From Trichoplusia ni (Eukaryota > Arthropoda > Insecta > Lepidoptera > Noctuidae): a stretch of 64,000 nucleotides of DNA. Location of the stretch: positions 1-64,000 of the forward strand of contig NC_039500.1 of the NCBI RefSeq assembly GCF_003590095.1. The letters are read 5' to 3'. Under the pieces are notes generated by a model, which was not told where the DNA came from, did not search any database, and worked only from the letters and a program-made list of their open reading frames with translations. This document shows positions 45,056-58,247 of the stretch, in pieces. Both the position numbers and the translations under genes were made by a program. Positions within the stretch are counted from its first letter, which is position 1. Each line of letters starts with the position of its first letter.

Positions 45056-48000
45056 TCTTACTTATTTGTCGAAATTATAGTGTACTTGTGATTAGGTGTG
45101 ACGTAAGAGAACAGACTGCGCTTTAGTACTTTTTGGGTTAAATTCAACGCTAAATAATAATGAAATCCGATTTGAGTATTGATTACACAAACAAGGACAA
45201 CAGTTGACAGTGATTTATATAACAATGCCAATTAATTTGCGGTTGTTACATTGAATTAAAGTAACAATGGCATTTTACATGTGTACTTTGCATACTAATG
45301 AACGACAACGAAACCAATAAGAATCTAAAATGCAATGTTTATTTCTCCTTCATTTATTGTACTGAATTCAATTTGAAATTGATTTATTTAGAAGATTTTT
45401 TAGGTTAACAGCAAATAAAAAATGTATTACATAACAGCGTAAATTACAACAATGAAAAGGAATTTTAGCCGTAACGCGGCGTATAAATGTTACAAAGGGT
45501 CCGTCCTACTTTAATTGGTACTCGTAATTAATTAAAGTCAGTGACCGAGCAGCGGGCGGCTATTGTTAAAACCGATTCTAACCTACGACGTGTCTCCTTG
45601 AAATCGAATACTCGGTATAAATTTCCTTCGCCGTATGAAAACATGTTGTGTTATTTATTACTTTTTTATCAGCATTGAACGCAGCAGAACACGCGCACCA
45701 ATAACTAAACAATAAAGATAAGGCATACACTAGGTTATAAAAATAAAGGTTGCACTCTAATGATATTAACATAAGTATATATAGACACTCTTGTAATCGA
45801 TAAATATAAACTGAATCTTTGCTCTACATTGACTGAACGAAACTTTACAACTGAGTTGTTTTCGTATGTATTAGTTATTAGTTATTTTTTTACGACCGAG
45901 TATTAATATGATTTTTTTCGGGAAGATAGTTAGAAAACGGAAAGTATAATACACAATACGCTTTGAAGGAATGTTTCAATACGGTGTTTTGTAAGCTAGA
46001 ATCTGTGATATTTTCTCACAAAGCAATATATGCTTGTGGCAGATTTTATTATTTCTTCATGCCAGATGTGATATTACGTCATCGATAGCCCAATTTCAGT
46101 AAAGCTCCTACTAATTGCTATCAAACGTATCAGCTCTACATTGACTTGCAGGGCAGCCTTGCAAGTGTAAGTAATCGTGAAGATATCAAATGCACCCCTT
46201 GGGAAACTAATTGTCTGTAATTATTGTTATTAATACTTGTATTTATTAGCAATTAGCTTGTTACACAGATATTGCTCTACAAAACAGAACTATCATCTTT
46301 ATATTTATAAACGGCGGCGTCCGCTTTAATTAACACATTTCGAATCGGTTGATTTATGTCTGCTATTGACATTCGATGACGTCACTTTCCGGTTTACAAT
46401 TTAATGAGTTTCTAATCGATAATGCGTATACTGTATGCTGTTCACGAAGTTGGAATTAATGTACATAAGCAAGTAACCAGAAACAGTATGTTAATGGCGG
46501 AGACAGTGTTGGCCGATGCCAAGTGCCGGGTCGCGGCGAGTAACTCCACGCGTGAGACAATTTTGTATAGCTTATAACGCCTCGATATTAAACGGATGTC
46601 ACGTACGGAGGCCTTGAGAAAGCACCGCTCGTTCTAACAGATGGCTCCCTGCCCAAATAATATTAATATTAGCCGGCGATATGAAACATGCAAGAGTTGG
46701 AAGGTTTCGTCCATTCGCCGAGAGATACCTACATCGAGTTTAATTCAACAAGAGTGTTTGTATGTGCGCAGCTTACGAAAGTTCTGTTTAGAGTAACCAG
46801 ATAACCGTGAAATTGGAGCATCGTTGTAATACTTAATAGGGCTATAACTCCGTTATCAGGAGCTCTACTTTAACATTAAACCGCTTTAAAAGAACCTTCT
46901 TTAACATTCTCTATCTACCGAACTACCGACGCTAGTTATCCGTCTATCCATTCCTGTTTAAACCAACAGTCATGGTCCCTTTTGTGCACCGAATCTAAGC
47001 ATTCCATCAATGCAATATTTCTTGTTTATAATCTTCTATAACAGTTAAGGCTTAATGAGGTATGCGCATTTATATCTAATGTAACAGTAACAACAAGCTC
47101 GTTTAACCTGTCTTAAATCATGTTGCATTCATATCTATGAGGATTGGTTTCTAACAATGAAGAATACAGTAAATTAGTGAACTCTGGTGTTATCGACGTA
47201 CACGCAGTAGTTATTCATTAAAAACAATGGAGTTAAATATCCAAAGGGCAGGGCGTTTGGTTGATTTATCATTCTGACACTGAGCCCTTTGTTTTCTTCC
47301 ATGGAGTACGGCAGCTTCAATCACTTGTCGGCCGGTCAGATGTTCGGCGGCACGCATTTTAAACAATAAGCATTTTAATATTTTGGACATTAAACCTATC
47401 TTATCATAAATCGGAGATTTATGTTTCTAATCTAAATTCAGGGAATAAGGACCATCCACCAACCTGACTGCATTGATCAACGACTAGACCCCTCATTATT
47501 TAAAAAGCTTGCTTGGGACGTCTGCATAGTTATGAGGATTAAAAAGGATCTACCCCAAGTAGATTTTTTTACTTTTCTAACCCGTGTATAGTTAGATCAC
47601 TACACGTTCGTCGGAAGAAATAACTCAAACCCCAAAAGAGGTTACAAAAAAACGGTTGTTGTTACAAGTTTGGAACAGGAAATAAAAACTGCAATCATGA
47701 CATAACAGGAACAGCCATACCTATCAGCAATGCGGCATTATTACAGATACCGGCTTTAAAAACAAATGGCAGTGTAATATTAATGTTGTTTTGTTTGGCC
47801 TGGAGGGTTCTTGCTACCTCGTTCGGTGTGCAGGGGCCGCACACCGGACGGGCGCGGGCCGCGGGGGGCCACCCCGCGCAATTACCGCAGGGATATAGCG
47901 AATTACTCTGTGATGAATACATTTCCGAGAATTAGGGACCACTTTAGTTCACCACACATCCATTGTTATACATTTTTACATACATTTTGAACTAGATACA

Positions 48001-49771
48001 GAGTACTACATTGTATCGGCCAGATATACCTACCGATACTTCGTTGTTATTTACAATAGCGCTTGAAGAGCTTACCTATCTTATATGTATATTACTGCAG
48101 CGACTTTTGATTCTAGATACGGTCCGTCGATAAACTATCTTGGATATGGGCTTTAATGGTCAAGTGAGATATCTCTTTGAATGAACAATGAGTTAAGTTC
48201 AGCTGTTCAATGAAATTTGATTCTGTTATTTAATGGGATGTGTGTAATAGGTGTATTGTCAGATTCGAGACAATCTGTTCCTGCGCTACCGTTCAGCTTT
48301 TGTGAGGATGCGTTTTTTGTAGAGTTCGGGCACGGGTGCGCGCTGCGGCACCGCCGACGCCGGCTGCGCGCCTTGTTGCAATTTAGAGCAGGTGCGTACA
48401 CTCGCACGTGGCAGACTACAGCACTTATGAAAGCTGAGAGATGCAGCTTTGTTAACTTGTATCTCTACGCGGCGAAGAACCATGTAATAAGAGATTTTTT
48501 GAAGCGGAAGTAATTTAATAACACCTTTGTGTGACGAGATTACAGCCGTAGGTGAGAGCTTATTTATTTAATGTTTATGTTACGTATTGTGGTTTGAAAG
48601 CAAGGAGAGCTTATAAATAACTTAATCAGACTTTGAATATAAACACTACCGCCTTACAGCAATTGCATTAAAGCACTTGAGAGTGACCAGCTCGCGGCTC
48701 ACGCTGATAACACAAAGGAGTGATTTATTTCAAACATCGATTTCAAGTACATCGGCCGTGTATCATGTGCGCTGCAAATGTGGCGCCTGGAGCGTCGGCC
48801 GCCGCGTTTGCGTCGGCGGCGTCTGCGCAGGAATCGATGACGTCACCAGCTCGAACACTTTGACCCCATACAAAGAACATTGTTGAACCAAATTGCGTGC
48901 GAACTGAAAGTTACACACAGATTTAATAAATCAGACTCGGCTGAATGAGCAATATCCTTTCATTGTAGCCGATATTAAGTACGTAGATAAAGTAAGATCA
49001 AAATTTATAGCCGTCAGTTACAATTTGCTAACGAGTGTAAAACATGTCATGGCTTAAGATAAAGATCATGGCCCCGACTTGCGATATTGAATGCAAATTG
49101 CAAACTGAAACGACAACTATCGTATTGGAGATAGATTGAATAGAAACTAATTATTTACTCACGCATTGTCCTGTCAACGACTCCACGGCCGGTGTTGTGT
49201 TGGTAAATAGAGAAAACCCTACGCGTAGGCAGAAATGACTTGCATCGCATTTTAAATGAAATGATAGGAAAGCTAGGAAAGTTACGATTGTATTTCTAAA
49301 TTCAGGTGCAAATTGCTCATAGAGTATTCATAGATGTCAAAATTTGCGAGTGTGTGTCTAGTTCAATGGGACAGTGTTCTTCCCTTTGTGGGTTTGCTTA
49401 CGAAGGGTTTGTCCGGGCTCGTAGAGCAGGTAGGGGCTAGGTGGCCGGCGGTCGCGTCGACCGTCATAAATATCCACCGGCATGCCTCTTTCTAACACAG
49501 GCTATCAACAATGCCCTGTCATTTCACGCGCTTGTGTTAAACGTTTTCTAGTCTCGTAGTTCGCCTGAAGCTGTTTGTTCTTGTTAGTCTTGGGAAAATA
49601 TCTTCTTGTCACAACAACTACAGGACAAAGACATCTCAGTAATAGCACCTTCACACGTTTTACGACGCGTGGAATATTCAAACTTGATTTCTTGTTTAAT
49701 AATAGATATTATGCTCTTATGTTAAAGTATTTATAGATGGCTGATTTAATGTTTTTTTTCTTTGTCCACAG

Positions 49772-49880
49772 AAGCAAGGCATTGGTCAGGCTCACGCTTT
49801 CCGTAGTAAATCATTTAGAAAGCCCCGACCATGTCACTGGTGCCATCAGCCTGTTCATAACCAAGGATCCTGCTGCAGAG
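49772..49880 (+). CDS. C1 domain exon A (first two-thirds of the zinc finger)
   Basis: 109 nt, acceptor TTTGTCCACAG, phase 0 in and phase 1 out (donor GTCTGT). Encodes KQGIGQAHAFRSKSFRKPRP then CHWCHQPVHNQGSCCR. The spacing H-x12-C-x2-C-x10-C is that of the C1 domain of tensins, which is shorter than the classical phorbol-ester-binding C1 (x13-14). The missing second half is supplied exactly by the exon at 50654. This piece has no long open frame of its own and is recognised by motif and splice sites. Confidence 0.88.
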
Positions 49881-50653
49881 GTCTGTATACTTCACCACCT
49901 CGTTTTTGTTCAATCGATTTACAATGTCAAGAGTCTTCAAACGTTAGAAAGTATTTGTCTTGACCGATTTATTCAGTGATCACGTTATTTAGCTAGTGTG
50001 TACCTGACTGACTAGCAATTCAAATTTTCGACAAGCTGACATTCAAAGGCCATCGACGACAGTATTACAAACTCAAGACGAAGTTTATACAAAAGGTCAC
50101 GCTGAAATTTCAATTGTCGGGGCGCGAATCAAAGAATCCGCGAAATGGTAGCCATTTTTATTACTGCAAATATCAGGGATAACGATTCCAGCGTAGCATT
50201 TTCGTGGAACGATTTCTGCATACGAAATTTCTGTTTTATTCATATTTGATTCGCTCGCTCTATGTATGCAGTGCGATGGCGATGACGTGCATTAATAGTC
50301 TTTTCTACAGAATATTATTTTGCATGATCGTGCCTCGTTGTTAATAGGGATTTATTTTTATTACGATTCAAGTGTAAGTAACAACTTTTCACTTGAACTG
50401 TTTGATAAAAAGTAGAGTTTAAAAAACTAAATTGTACTGTCACAAAATAACCAGAGCTATTTTTAAGTAATGGTACCTAGCACTTAAATACTTTCGTTTA
50501 TGTTTATGGATTGTACAAGTGACTTTAGGTAAAAAATTACCAAAATGTAGAATTCGACACCAAGAGTCCACTAAAAAACCATTTGATTATAGAAACGACC
50601 TTAAACACCATATTGTCTTATATGTTATGCTAATGAACTCCTGTTTGTTTCAG

Positions 50654-50691
50654 TGTGCAAATATGTCTGCCACACGACGTGCGAGAGCAAG
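50654..50691 (+). CDS. C1 domain exon B (completes the zinc finger)
   Basis: 38 nt, acceptor TTTGTTTCAG, donor GTACGT, phase 1 in and phase 0 out. Joined to exon A it reads CCR-VCKYVCHTTCESK, giving C-x2-C-x4-H-x2-C and completing the zinc ligands of one C1 domain. The perfect fit of motif and phase makes this microexon convincing. The domain lacks the long loops of DAG-binding C1 domains, so lipid binding is uncertain. Confidence 0.88.
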
Positions 50692-53600
50692 GTACGTGAT
50701 GCAGCTGATGTGCTTACTTAGTTGAGAGTGGCTGTAATAACGTGCATGCAATTAGAATTATATTATATATAGAATAAGTGCGATCGGTGCCAAGGTTCAG
50801 TAAAGCATAATAATGCGTCCATAATTATTGAGCATCCCATCAGAATTAAATAAATAATATTATCTTTTAGGTTTTCGTATACGTATATTTTTTATTACAA
50901 TGTACAGAACATATTTACCTTTTAAATGATAATTAATAATGCTATTTGAAAATTTCAAAGTGTGCATGTCTATATGTGTAGTAGCGCCATCTATTTTCGG
51001 AGTTGCGTAACTCACGAATGATTCATTATTATGAGCTGCGCGCATGCGTCTGCGCATAGTGTAATACTCTTTTGAAGGTCTAATTCTATAGAGTTGTAGA
51101 TAGATGGCGTTTGTATTCTCATGTTTTTGATTTTTAGACATAATACTGAAAGATTTTTTTCGGAATTCATTAATTATTTGACCACAGCCTTTATATGACC
51201 ATGGTAATTTATTCAAAGTATTTTTTTGTTTAGTTACATTTGCGTATACAAATCATGTAAGTAGGTGCTATAGCATATGACAGCTATTAGTATCTCAGTG
51301 ATATCATTAATGTTCGTGACCCGATGCATCGGTTACTGGTCATACCGGGGGCTTATCCACGCTAACCTACTTAAGCTTATACACAAGGTACTGGCAACTA
51401 GATAATAGTCCAGTTTTGTTTCTCCGCCTGTCCATGTTTAGCTAGCAATGGGCTTTTGATGGCAATCACCTGGTGGTCGCCGGTCACGCTTCCATTGTTT
51501 CACGTCTTACCGAAATTGGACGCTGTGCAAACAATGTTAGATCACCGTTATAATAACGTTTCGTTTAAAATTTACAATGTATAAGGATGTAACAGACATA
51601 TGTGGTAATTGCTTATATGAATATTGTATTAATCTAGTCGTTTTTAGACGGCAAGTAGATCCTCTTTTGTTATTTTCAGTTTTGTATACACTGTTTTGTA
51701 TTGACTAACGATATAAATATTTCTTAATTAGACTATAATTATCGATGTTTTGATCTATTTAGTGAAACGTAGAATAGGTAGAGTCAGGTCAATATTTGTA
51801 ATACGAGATCTCGATTAACACATTCTATTATTGAAATACGAGTACTACATAACATGAATATTATTCCATTTATACTTTGCTTGAACAAAAACACAAAACA
51901 ATATAAAATATAACGACTCTATTAAAACTTTGATACCGAAAATCTATCTCACCACGTTCGTTTTCTTTTAATATTTTGTTACATTTTTATCAGAATATTA
52001 TGTAAGTTGAAGGTAAAATTTCATGTTTAATCATGCTCTACAGTCAGTGCAGCGTCGTTCTACGCTGAATTCTCGTTTGCTTGTAATTACATGCCATCCC
52101 CTCAGCGTGTCGCGGCTAAAATTAAACATTAATTTAGACATAATGAGCACATTTATTATTTTCTTAAATTACTGCTTTTAGTCATTTTATACGAAATTAT
52201 TTAGTAGACTTTACATAAAACTTATGTTTTTGTTTCATGATAGTATGATTGGCAAGATTGATGGAATCGATCATAAAAAATAGATACGTGAAAAGATCAA
52301 GCTTTATGAATAAACAAAGGAAATCAAAATCAGGTTATTTAGAATTATCTGAATAAAGCTTTTCGCTTCCTAGTATACCTAATGCAGAACCTCAATATTA
52401 ATAATATAATATAATATAAAGATAACTTCATTTTTAGAAAACATATTACAGATTCTGATGCTCTAGAAACTTGGATTGCACGTTTTCAATACCATTCCGA
52501 AGATCGGTACGGAACTTTAGTTCGTAAACTGGGCTTCAAATTACTTTCATGTATTCCTGAAAATGTTTATAAGTTCGGTGAAGCAATGCGGATTTTCACA
52601 AACACCCATAAAGCAGCCGTCTAAACTTTTGCAAGGAGTTTGTTTACACGCGAGCACTTTTTTATCGGATTACGGCAAAGTTAATGTTAATGTACTTATA
52701 AGAACGGTAGGTATTAACATAAACAGGTAGACGGTAGTACCTGCAAGTATTACAAGAATGTAGGTAGTAGTTAGGAACAGTGTTCAGCGACTCTACCTAG
52801 ATGCCTTGAAATCAAAATATTCCAATGCCGGAAGCGAGATGCAGTTATACTGCGTGTAGAGCCCTGTCTCACTTTAACGGTTAAAATAGTGTTAGTTTAA
52901 GACGCGGTGGTCCTCTGGTAAGACATGACAGTCTGGGAGATGTCCCGCGGCTTCTATGCTCAGTAAACAGGAGACCTGTGATTATATCGTTACGTGTCCA
53001 CCACGACGGGTTAGGTTCGCAGAGAAAGTTATATTTTCTAAATCAAATACTATTTAAGTTTGTTAATAAATTGTTTAGGTATAAAATTCGTTTACGGTTT
53101 TCATTGTTATAAATATTTTGTAGAAATGTAGAGCACAACAAGCAGGAATACTTTGAGTTTGTACAATATGTAAGTAGTCATTCCATTTAGTTAGATTGAT
53201 ACCTAACGGTACTATACCTCTGGAAAAGATTTCGCATAAACTTTAATGTAGAGCTGTGTGAAATAAAAAAGCTGACAATCGTTACTGATACATGCACTAC
53301 CACTGAAGTTACATTATATTCACATTAGGTATATACTTCACACTTCATGGTAATAGACCCCAAATAAACTGCTCGATGTAGAGCCGGTAGAGCACCGGAA
53401 TGCCATAAAGAAAGCCGAGTAACATACTCGTGCACCGTTTCTGCAATTGGTCTGTAGTAGTTCGTGCATATTGTAACGCGAACCACTTCAGAAAGCCTTT
53501 AAACTTGAAAACATCGTTAAGAGAGTCTGCAATCGATATTAAATTATATACGATGTTGCTCTCGCATTTGGTAGGTAATCTTATATTTGTATAGTTGCAG

Positions 53601-56600
53601 TGCCATTTGTTTGGTCAAAAGCGTCGGAGAAATATGTGAATAACTTTATCAATAGAGTACTACTATACAAGATTGTAGATACACTTTGGCATTTCGATGT
53701 TATTTCGGGGTACCTAGTAATTGTAAATAAACCTTATAACTTTGTTATGATATTAACACTAAAAAGGTGTTTTGAAACATATTATTTTTTAATAGGTTTG
53801 GCGAACCAAATACTTCAAAAACTGTATTTAAAATCCAACCGAAAGTTCAGCCGGTATCTACTTCAGCACGTACATTCAGAATATTCACTGCTGAAACTAA
53901 ATTGTGAAAGGAGTAGAGTGCTTTTACTTTGTGAAAATAGTACAATAAGCTGAATAAGCCACCATTTTCAGTGTAATACGTAGCGAAGGCGGTTTTCTCG
54001 CGGTATCGTAAATCTGCAATGCTAATGAAACGTGCGAGTACCGGTATCTATAGTTATTTATACCTACCGGCTAAATGTTACCTTGAAATTGAATGAAGTT
54101 TCCTTATTCTTAAGGTTTGTGTAGAACTCGTTTGGGATCACGCTGTTGTGGGTATACGGCGCTAGATATAAATCATGTCTCTTATATTATTTACGTTTAA
54201 ACGACTCAATATTTTTTACTTTACTGATGAATAAATACGTTTTAGAGGCCGACCTACGTGAAAACACGTTTGCATGAGAATACATTTCGAATAGAAACTT
54301 CTCAATGAAACCTCGAAAATGTTGACAACTAAACATTTATAACAGTTATCTTATTTGATAGCGTTAAATGTGTATCGTAACATCAAATGCAAACACCTAT
54401 TAGTTATACGAATACCAACGCGATTGTCGAACATTCTGTAGTACCATTACCAAAACACAGAGATCACTTGAAAACCCGTTATTTGTGCTTTTTAAATGTA
54501 AATAGAATCGTAAAATACTCGTAAATTTTACTGCACAACGTAGGAGCACGGACATGTGGCATATTCCCGGATGTGAGGTGCTTGGGGCTCAGGAAATTAT
54601 ATTTGTGACTATACACACGTTATTACATTTAATGTAATAATATTTATTTGATGCCTTCCAATAGACCTATAAAAGTTAAGCCAGTTTTATTAGATATATT
54701 GCAAGGATAGCTAAGTCGATATAAGCGTTACAGTACTGATTAACAACGGAGTTCCTAATTCAAAGTTCCTACTTTTTCCGTGCTCAAAGTGTCCGCAATT
54801 GTAACAATTTAATTTGCAAAATCTACACACTGTGTAAATTGTGAGTAGGTTCAAAACCAGCTTATGATTTAAGTGTGGTTTTCGTGTACACGTATCGTAC
54901 GTACAATGTACCTTCCTTAGCGCATCAAACCATTAATGAATGAAATGAAAATGACAATAACTTATTTGTAGATACAGCAAATAAGTATTAATATGACGCA
55001 AAAACATTACTGAAGTTAAGTAATTACAAATTGAGATTTTAGAAACTAAAGAACATAGCAGAGAAACAACATACCGTATTTCTCAAAACATGAATAAAAA
55101 CCCGAAATGTTCTGCTAAAAATATGTGTGAAAATAAAAGAAGCAAGTTTGTGATATCTGCGACTGCGTATCTGCCACAATCAGCAATAACCGTTTTATTT
55201 CATGCAGTGTCCACTCGTGTGAGTTCGGTTCCACGATCACCGGAACATTGATTTCATGTGCGATACATGTTAATGCCGAATACACTTGTAGTTTTTTAAA
55301 AAGACAATGGAATTGTTTTTGGTAACGTGGATATAAAGTTATTAGTTTTCTTCGATGTTATTAAGTTATATAAATGCATTTGCAATATAGATTTTACAAA
55401 GTGAGCCGTACATATTTAGGCATCTACCTACTTTCGTCCCAATTAAATAAACATTTAACTTTTTAATTAACACTGGAATGCACGATGTTCTCCGAGATAC
55501 GAACAAGATCACTAAAGGTGCAAAAAACGTTTCTTTTTGTTAATTAAGTGTATTTTTAGCACCGCTCTGGGTGTAAAGAAGTTGTAATTGCTGCGATTCG
55601 GGCTTTGATAAATGGCCTATCGATAAACGATCCACGTTTTTTGTGCAGGTACAAACTGTATCAGTTAATAAAAATACCGCGAATAAATGCTTTAAATAAG
55701 GCCTTTGTTTGTTACCGAGTGTATTTTATACGTCATGTTAGTAATTATTCATTTCTGCCCTATTTCCTATAATATAATAAACGTGAAAGTTTGTTAGGAT
55801 GGTTTCATGGTACTTTTTCGCGCAAAAAACTGGTCGGATTTGGAAGAAATTTATTGCGCAGCTAGCTTATAACCTGGATGGATTAGTTTTTACCCGTGAC
55901 ATGATTTCGAATTTGTAACGAGTAGAGCCGTTTGCAACAGCTAGTATAAAATAAATAAACAAAGTTATTATGTGAGTAAAGTTGATAAGAGAGCGATGTG
56001 AAGTACATTGAGTTCATATTTCACGAAGGCATTAGGGCATAATGAGGGTGTTGTGCTGATGCCGTTAACTCGGTGTCAACGTTCCGCGCACGCTGACGGC
56101 TGACGTCATCGTTCATTGAAACACTTGTGCTAACAAACTTGTTTGAACGCCAATATTTTATACTTCGGAATCATCAGTAGTACACCGCTTACTTTTGTAG
56201 GACGATATTCGGTGAAATAGAAGCACACTTTCAACTTTGATTGAGTCCTTCCGGTAGTCCTTCCTTTATTCATTGACACACATAGAATCAATTAGCAATT
56301 AGTATTTTTATTTTTGCAAATCACGTACTAGAATAGACATGTGGACAATAAGGATTAGACATATTGTGACAATAGCTTTTGCAAGACGACACTTCGGAAA
56401 GCGTGAGTGAAACGCGCGGGTGCGCAGAAGCAGCATGCAAATTAACTATGTGTACACTGCTTACTCATGTTACTGGGAAATATTGTTATCTAAGTTATTG
56501 TAGGTTTTCATTGTTACTTTAACAGAATAAAAACAAACACATGTCATGTCTTTTTTGGTTAACCCAATTGATAAGCCACAAAAGCTTTCTCAAGTTTTGC

Positions 56601-58181
56601 ATTTTATTTATGGGTACTTACTTACCATTTATTCGAACGATATAATAAAAAATAACTAGAGTCATCTTTAAATATATTATGTAGGTCTCTTATCTTAATA
56701 CTTCCTTATAATTTGTTTTAAACACGCAGCTGTCAGTTACCCGCAAGATGATAAAGATAGGCTGATGATTGACAACATTGGAATTAATGATGAAGAAAGT
56801 AGTGTGAATGGTGGTGTGGCAGTGCGACATACGGGATATTATCTCCCGTAATAGGTAGGTGGAAGTGGCGTGGAAGCTGGTGGTTGAGGCGGCCGCGGGC
56901 GCGGGCCGAGTCAGGTGCAACGCACGCGGCGCGCGGCCCGGCGCGGCCCGGCGTCGCGACCAGTGCCACCGCGCGCGTTGACTGGCCCACGCGCACGCCA
57001 AATCTGCGTTTCGCGATACACATTCGCACAAATGCAAACAGCTTCCCATTTTCAAACAAAATCCTTTTATAGTAGCAAAGCTCGGTCGCTCTATAAATAA
57101 CGCCAACCGGTGGGCCGATGTGCTCTAGCGAGTCCGCGAAATCTGTGCAAATGTTATGTTATAAACTTGAGATATTGGACTATTATTGCAACTCTGAACC
57201 GAATAAGGAGAGCTGAACGCTAGGCGTCTTGGGTGATTATAATGTTTCTATAAATATTGTATTGGCGATATAATAACGGTATACTTTGTAAAGTCTGCGT
57301 ATTGTAAACGATTGGTGCGGTGGATAATAAACAGGAGATGTTATTTAATATTAACAAATAAAACTGAAGGCGTAGAGCTTTCTTAGAAATATAAAAAAGT
57401 AAAAGCTTATTTTGCATAAATGTCATGTTCATACAAAAATTAATTTTAGCAATTCAAAGACTTCGCAATGCCTTTAACGAAAAGATAAATCTTATCTCAA
57501 GAAATTGCTAAATAAATTTTAAAATAAGGCTGTTTATCTTCCATAGACGTCATGCCTTGCCCAAAAATCTCAGATTCTTTCCAATCCTTAGACTTATATT
57601 CCGGAAACCAAAAGCATATCATCGTAATAGCATTAATAAACAATCGCTCAAATCAATCGTTCAAGGTGAAAACGATTTTTCTTATCACACGAAAATATTT
57701 CTGAATATTACCGTGAATGACAATCATATGCGATAACAGTGTTGTGTTTCAGTTTTATCGATAAACTGACTCCTTGAGTCACGTAGCCATTGCCCAACAC
57801 ACAGGTGTTGTGTGCAAGCTCTGCTCGTTACCGACTGATTAACGCTGTTATTGTAAATATATGCCATCTTATATAACCGTAATTGATTAAATATTGTATT
57901 CTAATTTCCAAGAAGTGTATGATCGTGAAGTAGACGCGGAGTGCTCTACTTCGTGCCGAGAGCCGGTTCGAATGGTGTCAAGTGTTTATTAAGATGAAGA
58001 CGGCGATTTAATCGGTCACTTGGAACAATGTGTTTGTGTATCGCAACTCGCTAATTGTGACTTATTGTGTAAACACAGAAAATAGCTTCGTAAAAATTTA
58101 CGAACTGAAATGTACTTTGAATCAGTCTCTTTGTGAAGTTGTTTGTGATTAAAGTTTAGTGTTTGTGGTCGCTTATTGAAG
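50692..58181 (+). other. Intron and upstream region of the third first exon
   Basis: About 7.5 kb. It holds a CRE octamer at 56101-56108, an extremely GC-rich block at 56880-57000 followed by a TATA box, and the 5' leader of the exon at 58182. The segment 52890-53010 looks repeat-derived. The frame at 53600-53953 (117 codons) starts with GTG in AT-rich DNA and has no motif. Confidence 0.5.
56880..57130 (+). promoter_or_regulatory. Candidate promoter for the third isoform
   Basis: A CpG-dense block (56880-57000) is followed by TATAAATA at 57092-57099. A start about 30 bp downstream (near 57125) would leave a leader of about 1 kb before the ATG at 58182, unless it is spliced. Open frames on both strands of the GC block are shadows of base composition. 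Confidence 0.35.
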
Positions 58182-58247
58182 ATGTATTACAACGGGAGGT
58201 TGGACAGTAGTAGTACGTCCACATCGTCGGGTAGTTCAGACTTGCGG
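58182..58247 (+). CDS. First coding exon, isoform 3 (MYYNGRLD...)
   Basis: 22 codons: MYYNGRLDSSSTSTSSGSSD then LR, ending at a strong GTAAGT donor in phase 0. An in-frame TGA at 58146-58148 precedes the start. The peptide is a serine-rich tail unrelated to the MPW exons. Because the second C1 exon also ends in phase 0, this exon could replace the whole C1 region and join the same downstream exon. It could instead belong to a separate gene to the right of the window; that is the main uncertainty. Confidence 0.65.

Larger units (their letters stand above)
36729..49771 (+). other. Large intron before the C1 exons
   Basis: About 13 kb. It contains an initiator tRNA-Met gene (44984-45055, minus), CRE octamers at 42007, 42248, 46377 and 48838, an imperfect hairpin at 41127-41191, GC-rich patches at about 39400-39530, 40060-40105, 48340-48375 and 48770-48860, and a TA repeat near 36898-36912. 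A CTCGCAG followed by GTACAT at about 40101 could be the end of a non-coding first exon. No other phase-0 coding exon was found. Confidence 0.5.

Noticed and set aside
47301..47369. MEYGSFNHLSAGQMFGG... 22-codon frame as another first exon
   Set aside because: No good donor in phase 0 before its stop codon, so it cannot join the C1 exon.
48244..48391. GC-rich frame ending at a GTGCGT donor as a first exon of the C1 gene
   Set aside because: The donor is phase 1, but the C1 exon at 49772 needs phase 0; a non-coding exon remains possible.
53600..53953. 117-codon plus-strand frame
   Set aside because: Begins with GTG, AT-rich, no motif and no splice support; expected by chance in DNA of this composition.
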